A stretch of DNA of 64,000 nt, taken from Capitulum mitella. Its lineage: Eukaryota; Arthropoda; Thecostraca; Pollicipedomorpha; Pollicipedidae. The position numbers and the translations under genes are program-made. This document shows, in pieces, positions 31,401-42,372 of this stretch (the stretch's first letter is position 1; every line of letters begins with the position of its first letter). The notes under the pieces were generated by a model. That model was not told the origin of the DNA. It saw only the letters and a list, made by a program, of their open reading frames with translations, and searched no databases. The stretch is from contig CP099843.1 of NCBI GenBank assembly GCA_030062745.1, positions 18,580,997 through 18,644,996 of the forward strand. Reading direction: 5' to 3'.

Positions 31401-33190
31401 ACGTACTTGTTTCTAATGCATACATGGAGCAGGTCTGCGTTCCACTAGCTTTATCATCACCCAACGTCAGCATCCTAAAAACGCCAATACATGTCTTCAA
31501 GACTCGTCTTCGGTGCTAAAACTACCCTCGTCCCGTTTTGTTATTAAATTTTGTGTCACTTTGGCCAATATGTGACCATCACGCCACAACCAATACGCTA
31601 CTATTTCAATGCAATGCTGCAACAGAATGAGTACAACGTGAATGCACATCTAAATAAGCATGGGATGCTTTATAAAATGGCAGAATACAGACCACAGTTC
31701 AACTTCATATGAAGAGTACTAGGTAGCCACGTCGGAAAACGTGCGGTATTTGTAACGAGCCCGAGATGGGCACAATGAAAGCACTGTTTTGCACACTTCA
31801 GCAATCGCCGACGCCGAACACAGCGTCAGCACTTTCGCAGCAATAGTTTTAGTGGCAGCTTATGATCTGTCTATTTAACAGGCTGTTCTACTTAACAGGT
31901 TACCGGACGATCACTACACGAATCAATCGGGAGCACCTCACAACTCACGCGCGTTTCATCTCTCAAAAACATGGCGCTTTTGCAGCATTGTGCACACCAA
32001 ATCCGCCCGAATACAACGGGTCATTCACCCGCTGTTAAATGGTAAGCAAACCTGCCCGCGGTCAATCTACTCCCGTTCTACGACCCAAACGCGTCACTTG
32101 TAGCGCGTGGGTTCGAACTCGGCGCGACAGGGACAAAAACACTCGAGGCCGGTAATTTTGTTATCGCTGTCGAATAAACTGAGGTGTTAATTGGAAACAC
32201 TTTGCAGTTACCTTCGGCTGCTTAGTAAAATTTGTGCAAAACCTTTGTACTCAGGGTTAACTCGTCCTAGGCCGGTGAAAATGTTTTCAGTGTGGACAGC
32301 CTCCAAAACTCTCAGTTTGTGTGGGTTTGTACATCTCTTCATTACAGTTATATCTTGTACCATAAATATTCGTGTTTATGTCATGTCGTGTATTCGTGCT
32401 ACGTGTTTGCCTGGAGCTCCCTCACCCACCCAGGCAAAGATATGCCAGAGGTGCTTACCATGTTGTCATGAATGCGAGGTGTAGATGACCATAATTCTTA
32501 AAAGAAGCATTCTGAAAACGACCACCCTGACTGAACAACCGACGCTACGAATGTGTTTGTTTTCGCTACTGTGTCTATATTTTCGTGCCTCTGATGATGT
32601 TGTGAGATACACTGTCAACTGGTATCGACTTCAGCGTCAGTTTCCATGCATACGTGCTCATTACGAGAGAGAGTAAACCAGCAGCACAGTACAAAGTGGG
32701 ACCGGAAATAAGGGAAGTAGAGGGTGGGAGAAATAGCGACGCGATGAGACCAATGCCATGCGAATTAAAGCTAAACATGAAGGGCAGGGTAAGGAGATAG
32801 TGCTCCCACCTCGCCTGGGAGACAGCTGGCGGGTGGCCTGCCCACCAGTCAGCCAATCCGGGTCGCCGCCTCATTACATCTCATACCACAAACGGAACGA
32901 AAAACACACAAGTGCAAGAGTTGGAACTGGAAACAAAGGCGCCGAGGCAAATCGAATGAGAAGCCAGCAGGTTGGCAGAAGCCCAGCGGGCACGAGTGAA
33001 CAACAGTCACAGACTAGCTCCGGCAGCAGCTGACCTCCGTCCGACCGGAGCTCTATGCCGACCTCAACCGGTCAGCTCTTCTCTGGTCGGCGAAATGGGC
33101 CAACAACAGTGCCATCGTAGGCGCCCATTCGCAGAGGGTCGCCCAGCACTGGGAAGCTACAGGATGGCACCTCGCTACTACCTCGCACGT
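31401..33190. other. Intergenic, nothing identified
   Basis: No exon, RNA gene or transposon end is recognised. GGGTTCGAACTC near 32109 resembles a tRNA B box but has no matching A box or cloverleaf. Confidence 0.5.
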
Positions 33191-33282
33191 CCGCTTTGCC
33201 ACCGTCCGGTGTCGGTCACTGGCAGACGGCGTGCTCGAGGATGCTGCCTGACAGTGACCGACACCGGACGGTGGCAAAGCGG
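33191..33282. repeat. Perfect 30-bp inverted repeat (hairpin)
   Basis: 33191-33220 (CCGCTTTGCCACCGTCCGGT then GTCGGTCACT) is the exact reverse complement of 33253-33282, with a 32-bp spacer that itself has GGCAG...CTGCC. An AT microsatellite begins 11 bp downstream. Confidence 0.9.
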
Positions 33283-33288
33283 CAACAA

Positions 33289-33292
<4 letters not shown>

Positions 33293-33342
<50 letters not shown>
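33293..33342. repeat. (AT)n microsatellite
   Basis: 50 bp of AT dinucleotides, directly after the hairpin. Confidence 0.98.
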
Positions 33343-33346
<4 letters not shown>

Positions 33347-33531
33347 CGCCCGGCATGTATGGGTTAACCCCGGACCGAAGCCCAGTCAGACCTTTTCCGG
33401 AACACTGCTGTCTATAATGGCCGGCGTTTGTCCGGACCACTGATAACGCTTGCCATCTCACCAGCGTGTGTGTTCTAGATGCTATCTCTGTGCTCTCAGC
33501 ACACCTGTCAACCGTGTTGCCTGTACGTAGG

Positions 33532-33688
33532 AAGTGAACCTGTTTCCAGTGTCTTCGCTCGAGATCTCCCCGAACAGCCCTGACCCTCCCCCAAGAGAGC
33601 ACGCTAAGCCTCCAGAGACGCGCGACACACAGCCTTTGTTGCACGCACTGGCGGCGTCGTGGGCCTCCGGTGGCCTCCGACCTCAGGT
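33532..33688 (+). CDS. Candidate coding exon of unknown gene (weak)
   Basis: In a GC-rich patch, the segment after GTACGTAG stays open in one frame (EVNLFPVSSLEISPNSPDPP, then proline-rich, ending WASGGLRPQ) to a CAG|GTGTGC donor. The polypyrimidine tract is poor and no family is recognised. It could equally be GC-rich non-coding sequence. Confidence 0.2.
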
Positions 33689-34599
33689 GTGCGCTGCGCC
33701 CGTCGGCTGGTTAGGTGGGGGGGGGGGGGCGGACTGCGGCCGGCATGTCACACGTGTGCCGGTGGCAGTTGTGAGCGCTGCGCCCGTGTGGCGCGGCCGA
33801 ACTCGGCGCGCGGCGCGTCCGGCCGTAACGCGCCACATGTGCCTGTGACTGCGCGAGCCTCGTCACTCGCAGCCAGCGTATCGGGCCGGAGAATGGCGTG
33901 AGGAGCTCATACGGACTGGTGCAGGAACTCTCTCACGCGTGGTAGAAACCATCCGCAGGCAGTAGCGGTCAGGCTCAAAGCCACTGTGCCCGGTCAGTCA
34001 CAGGTGAGATAATTTGGCTGTTTTGTATAGTCTATGATGCTGGTGTTAGCATCGTCTAATGCGTTTGATTGGGGTCAAATTTTGCATAACTCCGCATACT
34101 TATGTCTTAATCCTGCACTAACTGGGGGCTGGGACGTCTTAGGTTCACCAGCACGGAGGCCACCTGGCGTTTGCTTCTCAACCGAGATACATCATGGGTG
34201 GATATGTCATGGAACCTGTAGGACTCGTGATATATCGTATCGGGAAGGCGCATTAAATGCCTAAGAAATTTTTAACTACGTTTGACTGTTCGTTTGACAT
34301 AATCACCTTTTTTCTTCAAATTAATAGGCATCGTGTTTTACCTCCGTCGAGCCTTCCTCCGCATCTACTTTACAATCATACCAATAGAAAGCTCACGAGA
34401 GCCTGTTTTGTCAAGTGTTGTGTGGCCATTTTACTACAGCACTTTGATGATTTAGCCTTATTTGTGGCTCCAAAAGCGTTAGCAGGGTACATAGAAGGTT
34501 CCAGTTACCTAAACGGTGCACCATAACAACACTTGCAATAAAAAATGACCATTTTAAACGGAGCTGAAAATTAAGGGAAAATGTCGCCTTTCTGTGCCG

Positions 34600-35990
34600 G
34601 CAGGAGTCACTTTTTGGACTTATGAGAGGTCTTTCTAAGTCTTTTTTGGTTTAAACATGCTATAGATATGTCGGGTAAGCACACATCAAAGTGAAACAAG
34701 GCCAGCCTAGATCAAAGTTTGACGCCTAAGAGTGGTGCGTTTACGATGTCTGCGCCTCATCTGTCGCACAACCATCTATCAGACACGAAACGGCTCAAAG
34801 TTAAATAAACTGGATTCATGTAGTTTTCTCCCTACCTCCTGACAGACATGTCCTAAAGCATTTTTCACGCAAGTCACATGGGCTCCTGAGGGTGGGCGCA
34901 GACGCAGTAGGTTTAGTATTTGAAGGCAGGTTATTTCCGCAATGGAAAGTGCTTTTATTTAGCGACCAAAGATAACAGGCTAAAACAGTCTAATATGTAA
35001 AGAAAACGAGTGCTGATGCTCATCACCTGTGTTCGCACAAGGTGTTTGCATAGAAAACAAGCACCATGTTTCGAAAGATTTAATCAAGTCGGTTTTGGCC
35101 CAATGGGATCAGATTACCCCTACCAAAGGGTCGCCGATACATCATATAATGCTGGGGGGAGGCATGATTGGCCAATGCGTAACAAAGCATTACGACGTGG
35201 AGAGTAGTTAACGCCGTCGCATCAAAGGCGCAAAGGAGCTAACAGCCTAGAAAAAGGTCGTCTCTGACAGATCTCTTAACTCTTAACTTGGAGTTCATCG
35301 ACACCAATAAACTAATAAGAGATGCTCCATTCAAAACGCCAGGGCAGCCAATGTGTTTGGGCGGGGGTGGGCGGCGGTGGAAGATTAAACATGGCGCTAC
35401 ATAATCTTGGAGGTGGGATTTGGCGAAAGAAATGCCGAAAAACGCCTTACAAATTTATAGACGGCCCCGACGTGAGATTCTGACCAAGTATCGGTGCTTA
35501 AAAAACACGTGCTGTTAAAGGAAAATGCTCCAGGATTGTTCACTGATATCTCATCTTTGATCGCGGTCATCAGCATTTTGTGTAACACGTGGCCTAGCCC
35601 CCGGCCACAGGCGGGCAGGTGAAAATACCTAGCCACAAGGCAAAGCAGCACCTTTGCGTATATTGGAACATCAAACTGCTAAACCGGCTCACAGTCTCAA
35701 CGACGAACGCAACGAAGGCACGGAGTTTACATGAACGAGGATCAGTGACCTGACAGTTCTCAGAAATCGAGACAGCAGAATTGTTTCACCTGTCATTTCC
35801 TTCCACCGTGACAGATGTCATTTTGGTTGACGCATTAACAAAATGTTTTAGGATTATTATGACGAAGCTGGACCTAGGATTCAAGGTCAAGGATAAGCGT
35901 TACAGAATGCAACAAAACTTGACAATTACCTTTGCGTGCACAATTTGCGTTTTGGCAGCAGCTGTCCGTAACCAGTCTGACTATTGAGCA
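34600..35990. repeat. Dispersed repeat, pair with 49900-51260
   Basis: Collinear similarity to 49900-51260: GTCAAAGTTGC/GTCAAAGTTTG, CTAAAGCATTTT...GCA.GTAAG.CA, a TTATTT...GCGACCAAA/GCCGACCAAA block, GTGTTCGCACAAGGTGT / TGTTCACACAAAGTGT and CTCACAGTCTCAA..ACGAACGCAA / CTCACAATATCAA.GGAGAACGCAA. Over 1 kb long with no ORF. Probably a non-autonomous transposon whose ends I cannot fix. Confidence 0.55.
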
Positions 35991-36401
35991 CATCGTCTGT
36001 TCGGGGGGGGAGGGGGTGGCACTCCAGCTCCAGATGACCTAGCACTGCTGCCATACTTCGTAGTACGAATTCCTTAAGCATAGTTTTGATGAGTGTTTAG
36101 TGGTTTGATGGCATAAATGCAGGATCGGCTGCCACTTCCACACGGCAAGTGTTTTTCACGACGTCTGCGTCATGCCTACCTTTGCTGTTATCGGGAGTTA
36201 CAAGAAACGGCTCTTATCTTTACTTGCATTACTACATTTGGGCCTTGTGAATGCTGCGAATGCCTCAACTAGTAATATAACATTTGCACTTTTTGCCACT
36301 ATCAAAACCACGAAATATGATACTGGTATTTGATCTTACATTGGCCAGGCTGCTCCGAAGGGGAAACACATTCACTGACTGCAGCGATTGATGGCTTTCA
36401 A

Positions 36402-37638
36402 CCCGCGCCCGACTGGCGGTCGGCGCCGATCGCACCCGACTGGGGGGAGGGGCGGTTGACCGCCCCTTCTAACTCATGAACGGCTGACACATCGTTGGAA
36501 AGCTCGTGACAAGTAGGGCTCGAAACTGGTCTCATTTTTAGTTTTGGGTTGTATGTAAGCCATTTACGCCTACATATGTATTCTCACAGTTGACTGCATC
36601 AAACCGAGAAACGGCCTGGATCTCAACGGCTGTGATTAATAAAGTGTAGGTAAAGGCACTAATGAACAGGAAAAGTTTGCAGATCCTTTGATGTGCAATG
36701 ATATGATATGATATGATATGATATGATATGATATGATGATACACGCCTAATTTCACTGATCTGTTCAATATATACGCTGAAACGTTGAGTTAAAGACACG
36801 GCGATTTTCGCGCCGACTGAGGGCGGGGGCGGTAGCCGAAAGCGGTATGAAATTAACGGGAACTAATTTTACCCTTTTTTTGTTTTCGCGACATAGACCT
36901 TTCCATGCAATATTTATTTGTCTTTCTGTGACGGCAATGCATGCTTAAATTTGGGAAAAATTCAGTAGTTATCAGTCTACACAGTTGGCGGAGCTTTGTT
37001 CGCCAGTCTGTTTATTTCCAAAATACGCAGTTTCCCGAAACTTTTTGACGTCTTGGTATTGCTCGCGGCTGCGCGAGCCAGTTCCACCATTTTCAACCCG
37101 TTCTGAGTAATTCATCTCCGATTTGACGGCGGTACATTTCGGCTCGTAATAGTTATTCGTGATCTGACCTCAGGTCAATGACTGGAAGTCTCGATACTTT
37201 GTCTATTGGCGGCAAATGGATGTCTACATCACCCCACACTAAAACTGTTGTGAAAAATTCCGTCAAAATACGAAAAATCGACGACATGTTAAGAAATAAA
37301 GGTGATCTCAAATCAATAACCCGGAAAATTCCGAAAAATCCGAGGTAGCAGGTTTGTTGCATCCATCAAGCTTTCTAATCCCTGGACGTTTTATTGTGAT
37401 ATCATGTTTTCCGAAAAAGTTACGGGTCGGTAAACTTTTTTGGACATAGGTCCACTTGACCTGACCTAGGTCAGACACTGGACTTGCCCTGAGGTAAAAA
37501 AAACTTGACACAAAATGTAAACATGATCATGCAAAAGGTACACGGAGTTTCGTGGCGCTGCGTTTGTTCGTTCTTTCGCAGTCTTGGAAAAACTTCAGGG
37601 GGGTGGGCGGTCAACCGCTCCCCCCAGTCAAGGGCGGT
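36402..37638. mobile_element. piggyBac-like non-autonomous element, copy B
   Basis: The left end CCCGCGCCCGACTGG..., with the subterminal motif GGGGCGGTTGACCGCCCC, mirrors the right end GGGCGGTCAACCGCTCCCCC...AGTCAAGGGCGG, followed by TTAA at 37639-37642. The left flank TCAA (36398-36401) is one change from TTAA. The body matches copies A and C. Near 36701 it has gained an ATATG microsatellite. No transposase ORF is present. Confidence 0.7.
36701..36735. repeat. (ATATG)n pentanucleotide microsatellite
   Basis: Seven ATATG units, present in copy B only and not at the equivalent point of copies A and C. Confidence 0.95.
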
Positions 37639-37642
37639 TTAA

Positions 37643-39293
37643 AACTATGACGCTAAAAGCATGGGTTCGAGGCATTTTGGCGAATAATAAGATGAAATAG
37701 AGACCAAACGATGCGATACACTCTTTCATGGTGACCTGTGAGGTCAGCCGGTTATGGAAGGAGTGAAATCAAGTATCATTCGAACCAGAAATCAACGTGC
37801 TGCACGCTTGTTTTTCGATTTGCTGTTCTACCGCAATTTGAAACGAAATGGACGGGGACGAAATTGCATCCGTCTCCCTCGTCGGGCGCGAATGTAAAAA
37901 TCGTTTCGTCCGGCGAGGGCTAAAAACTTACTGTGGTACCGGAGCAACGCGACATTCTGAGGACAAAACCAATACATTAGCACTTACCGTGTGCATTTGT
38001 AGCCTACGCGCATTCCAAAATGCGCCTATCTGGCGTGGTGGTGACTGGTATGGAACGAAGGGAAACGAAAAACATTCACATTCGGATTTTCCAAAGCGCC
38101 ATGGCGTCCCCGAACGCGACGTAAAAGGCTGATTAACTGTTACCATGTGACTTCGGTAAATGAATTCACTTACCGTACTCAGGGACACTTCTGGAAGCAT
38201 GGGCAGGTTTGTCTTAACTCTGGAGCCAGAAAAAGTGGTTGCCATGTTACACTGTAATTGGTGCGCCCTTGGGTCTCGATTGTCAATCAATCAGTCAATT
38301 AGGAACGAGAAAACTTTCACCAATACTCTCAGGAATCCAGGGGATCTTAACCTTTGCGCGGCCGGGATTTCATGAGAACTCCTCTCCAGTAAACTGAAGA
38401 TAGACAAAAAAGCGAAAAGGTGCAGAGACAGTCAGTTTTAGAATTTACGGTCACGTCAGGTCACCGATCTAGGGCAGATGAAGCAGGATTATGTCCCAGG
38501 AAATTTAAAGTGGTATAAAATTTTGCGAAATGTATCCATTGACATGACAACTGCCATGCTCCATGGCATTTTTTCAACTGTTTGGAACTGAAAATTCAGT
38601 TTAGTCCATCGAGTTTCATATCAAGCCCTATAAATGAAACAATTTTGCTGTGTCGAATTTATCTGAAATATGCAGGCAATTGACCTTAAGTCACCTAGGT
38701 TTTTGACTCTTTTTACGTTTGTTGTTGAGATTGTGGGCCTAGTTTGGCGGTTTTGAAACCTGAATATACATCCTGGTGCTCCTCACGTCCTTTGCACACG
38801 TGATGATACCTCTTGACCTGTGGTCTGGGGTAATGCCACGTTCTGTACCAATTTTCGGCCCAGCAACCGGAGATAATCCATCGGTTTACGGTTTTGGAAT
38901 GTTCATCAGTAGTTACATGTGCCTCAGAAACATTAATCTATCCTGAGAACTTCTTGCCAGTAGTGAAGTGATCCCATTTGACCCATAGGCTTACCTGTTG
39001 TGATCTTTAAAATATTATGCTTGTTTTCGAAGCGAACACAGTTAACATGTCCGTAAGTGAAAAGGCCCGTGACTTCTTTTTGTAAAGTTTGTACATGCTG
39101 CCCCAACCGTTTGAAGACTTGATGCTGTATCGTGTCAGAACGATTGAGATGCAACAGATGACACGACAGACTCCTGAAATCGCTTCTTATAGCCGTCAAT
39201 ATCTTGACATAGGTTGACCTTGTTTAACTTTCATATGATAATTGGAGACTTTAAATACGTGTCAGACACATTTGTGGCGTACTCCAGTCCACT

Positions 39294-39296
<3 letters not shown>
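37643..39296. other. Intergenic, nothing identified
   Basis: Short ORFs only; no splice-supported exon and no transposon end. Confidence 0.5.
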
Positions 39297-39362
<66 letters not shown>

Positions 39363-39394
39363 TGTATGTATGTATGTATGTATGTATGTATGTA
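39297..39394. repeat. Compound microsatellite (TA)n-(TATG)n
   Basis: About 39 bp of TA passes into about 60 bp of TATG. ORFs of alternating Tyr-Ile and Met-Tyr-Val-Cys here are artefacts. Confidence 0.98.
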
Positions 39395-39723
39395 TATTCT
39401 GGAACTGGCAAAGAGCCAATATCCCTTTTGCTGCATTGCGTGTACGACGAGTTGCATGTCTCAGGTACATATGTTGTTCTTTGAATTCACTATTTTTGTT
39501 TTTAAAATTTCCGATTTTTCATCACCTGTCATTGAATAATCCACAAATAGGAATGTGCACAGTTATCACATTGCACTTTATTCTCACGTTTTCGTTTTAG
39601 AAGTGTCTGCCAATGGCTGAAACCGTATACTTCGCCATCATGCCGCACCTTTTAAGGCACGACATTTCTGGTAACATTGGAAACCGTCCGATGACACCCG
39701 AATACCCGAAACCAGTGTTTTAA

Positions 39724-40953
39724 CCCGCCATTGACCGTGGCGGCATTTAACGCCTTCCTCCCCCCCCCCCCGGCGCATTTCCTTCATATCTCCCAAACGA
39801 ACGAACGCAGCATCCTGAAACTTTCAGTTTGTTTCCTATAGCCGTTGCTCATATATTGACAAGAATCTGGAAACGAGGTCGTCTTTAATACGTCTTAATG
39901 ACGTGATGAAGACGACCATGTTTTGCAATTTGGCGTCTCATTTTACTTCGCCGCCGTTTTGTGGGTGCTTTTACAAAGCATCGTGACTGTGGCTTGCATT
40001 GCATATCGGCATGACCTCAGAGCTCAATAAGAAATACGTGTGACAGCATGCTACGTCATCCTAGGTCAAATATGCATTTTTCATTTTCCGGGTCCAATCA
40101 GAATACATTTTAGAAAAGGGGTTCAATAAACTGAGTTTTGGACAATGACAGATGGATTATCGGATTTTCTTGCAACAAACTTCACGTAAAGCATGCACAG
40201 CAGTTTCTTGTAACTTTGCAATATTTTTTCTTGGTTTGGCCATGGATGGCTTTATGCAGGTTTCAGCTTTGCGAGTAAAGCAGAGGCGTCTGTTTTACGT
40301 TCTGGAAGACCGATGTTGAGTTATTGGTCTTAGCAATGTTGTGCAACATTTCGCAGAGATGTGCGAGATGGGACAAACTGACTTGTAGGACCATTCAGAG
40401 ATGACAGATGGAGGTTACCAGCGTGCTAGTACTACTCCTAGTTGCATATGTAAGATAATTTTGGCCATTTCAGGGCTTATTATTATTATTATGATTATTA
40501 TTATAATCAAGACCCTTTGAAAGTGCCTTTTTTGGTATCTCCGAGTAAAATGGGTTAGGAAACAAATATTGCATGACACGTTATAACGGAGGACAAATTA
40601 GATCCGACCCGTGATCTTGACCTTTTATGGCCTTGGGACATGTGACACTTATTGTACGAGATTAAGCTGCCAGGAGCGTATCATCACGCAAGCTGCAGTC
40701 TCGTTCTGCTCTTCATTGTGATTAGGCGAGACTCTAGAGAAAATGGTCATTTTTCCGTGTTTGAACCGGCCTGTGACGTCATCAGCGACCCCAAAGTAAA
40801 AACAAAGGTTTAAGCCACAGAACCGCAAGATCTGGGGTTATCGATTGGCGTTTGAATCAGCCGAATCGAACGATTGGTTCTCAAGACAGACTGGAGGGCG
40901 TTAGGCCGCCCACAGTGAATGGAAGGTGGCGAAATACCCCAGTCAGTGCTGGG
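39724..40953. mobile_element. piggyBac-like non-autonomous element, copy D (related termini)
   Basis: TTAA (39720-39723) is followed by CCCGCCATTGACCGTGGCGG; the right end CCCCAGTCAGTGCTGGG is followed by TTAA (40954-40957). Termini are imperfect inverted repeats, and a subterminal pair GGCGGCATTTAACGCC / GGGCGTTAGGCCGCC is also inverted. The 1230-bp body contains C runs and a TTA microsatellite and no ORF. Size and ends agree with the A-C family, though the body looks different. Confidence 0.7.
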
Positions 40954-40957
40954 TTAA

Positions 40958-42202
40958 TATGTGCAAAGAAATGCATTTTTATTTGAACCATTTTTTTACT
41001 AGAAATGCGCGGCAGCACGTAAGAGCTGGCCGGCTGGCAAAAGTATTACAGCGAATCGACCAGGAGACTTCTGGTGCCCGACGACAACAACAGCAGCGGT
41101 GACGCGGCAAGTCGACGGCAATAGCAAAAGCGGTGGGAGGTTGACATGGTGGTGAATACCTAGCTTGTGACTGACCAAGGAAATTACAGCTTAACCTAAG
41201 CTAGCACCGTTTGTGTAGGACGAAAATCGAGTAAATTCGGACGGCCGTCTGAAATTACCGGGCGGTGTCCGGAATTATTCAGATTCAGAATTTATTTTTT
41301 TTTGTAAAATCATTGCGATTAAACGAATGCTCACAGCAGCAATTAAAGTGGTCGCATTTTAGATTTCAAGGTGGTCTGTCATTTGAATGTCTTTTGGTTG
41401 ACTTGCGCTTATCTTGAAATTAGCTACAACCGATTTTTTTTAGGCGCCCGATATTGCCCGATTCTCTATTACATGTGTTGGAACATCACTGGTGCACTCG
41501 AATAAACTAGGCTCTTGCTAAGGTGAGAATATACCCGGATGTCTGGAGGCTCTTCATAACACCTTTTCCACAGCAAAGTAATAACCACTCCCACAGCAAC
41601 GGTAAAGCGAAACGTCTGGAGGATTGAGGCTTGTTCACACATCCGAATGGTAGAGGCTAGGAAGGGAAATATATACACTGTACACCGTAATGATCGACGC
41701 CTCGTGTGCTGTAATCACATCTATTTGTTACTACTTTTTGTCGTCCTTTGTCTCGACATTTCCCATGGGACTACTTCAATCCACCATCCTTGCCGAGTGC
41801 GATTTCCAATACCAAAACATCTCACCCTCATGTAACGGTGTACAGATGCCTCGTTCGCGGTTTGGTTATCATTGTGTGCTGGTGGTGTGACAGGTGACGT
41901 GCGACGATTTCGTGCCCTCTTGGAAGAGCCTGGTGACAGCTGCGACACCATCCCAGCGCTGATGCTTCCCGGAAGCGATCGTTAAGTGGGTCGGACTCGA
42001 AAGCATCGCCGACCAAACGTCCGCTTTACTCGGGGGTGGCCCAGCCTCCTGGTCCCGGCTTGAAGAAATCGGGCAAGCAGAAAACACGAGCAGTCATAGA
42101 ACCAGCTGCCTTCCCAGCAGTGTTCTAAGTAGACTTGCCTCGTAGCAGTAAAACGATCTCCGAGACACCAGCCGTAGCCGCCTGTCGTGTGAAGTCCGTG
42201 AG
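40958..42202. other. Region upstream of VSP-B
   Basis: Contains the presumed promoter and 5' UTR of VSP-B, but I see no convincing TATA box or initiator. An in-frame stop at 42149 separates upstream ORFs from the start codon. Confidence 0.45.
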
Positions 42203-42372
42203 ATGGGATCACACGTGGTCTGTGAGGTGGACTCGCCGGATTTCCGTGTGGTGCTGGACCCCCCTGCTGACGAGGTGCTCTTCTCCAAGAGGCCGGCAGA
42301 CCGGCTGGTGGCACGCCGTAATTCCACGTCGGAAACGGGTGGCACGAATCGCCCCGCCTCGCCCAGGCCCAG
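42203..42372 (+). CDS. TPTE: VSP-B exon 1: cytoplasmic N-terminus with start codon (inferred)
   Basis: The ATG in GTGAGATGG follows an in-frame stop (42149-42151). The frame reads [20 protein letters not shown] and later [17 protein letters not shown], then a donor CCCAG|GTACAT. It ends two bases into a codon, exactly the phase needed to join the S1-S2 exon, which starts with one base (AG + C = Ser). VSP N-termini are poorly conserved, so no homology supports it; the case rests on phase, GC content, position and start context. Confidence 0.6.

Noticed and set aside
32095-32140. tRNA B-box-like GGGTTCGAACTC
   Set aside because: No A box at the right distance and no cloverleaf pairing.
39214-39600. 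ORFs of alternating Tyr-Ile or Met-Tyr-Val-Cys
   Set aside because: Translation of TA and TATG microsatellites; the same holds at 10084, 30081 and 33293.
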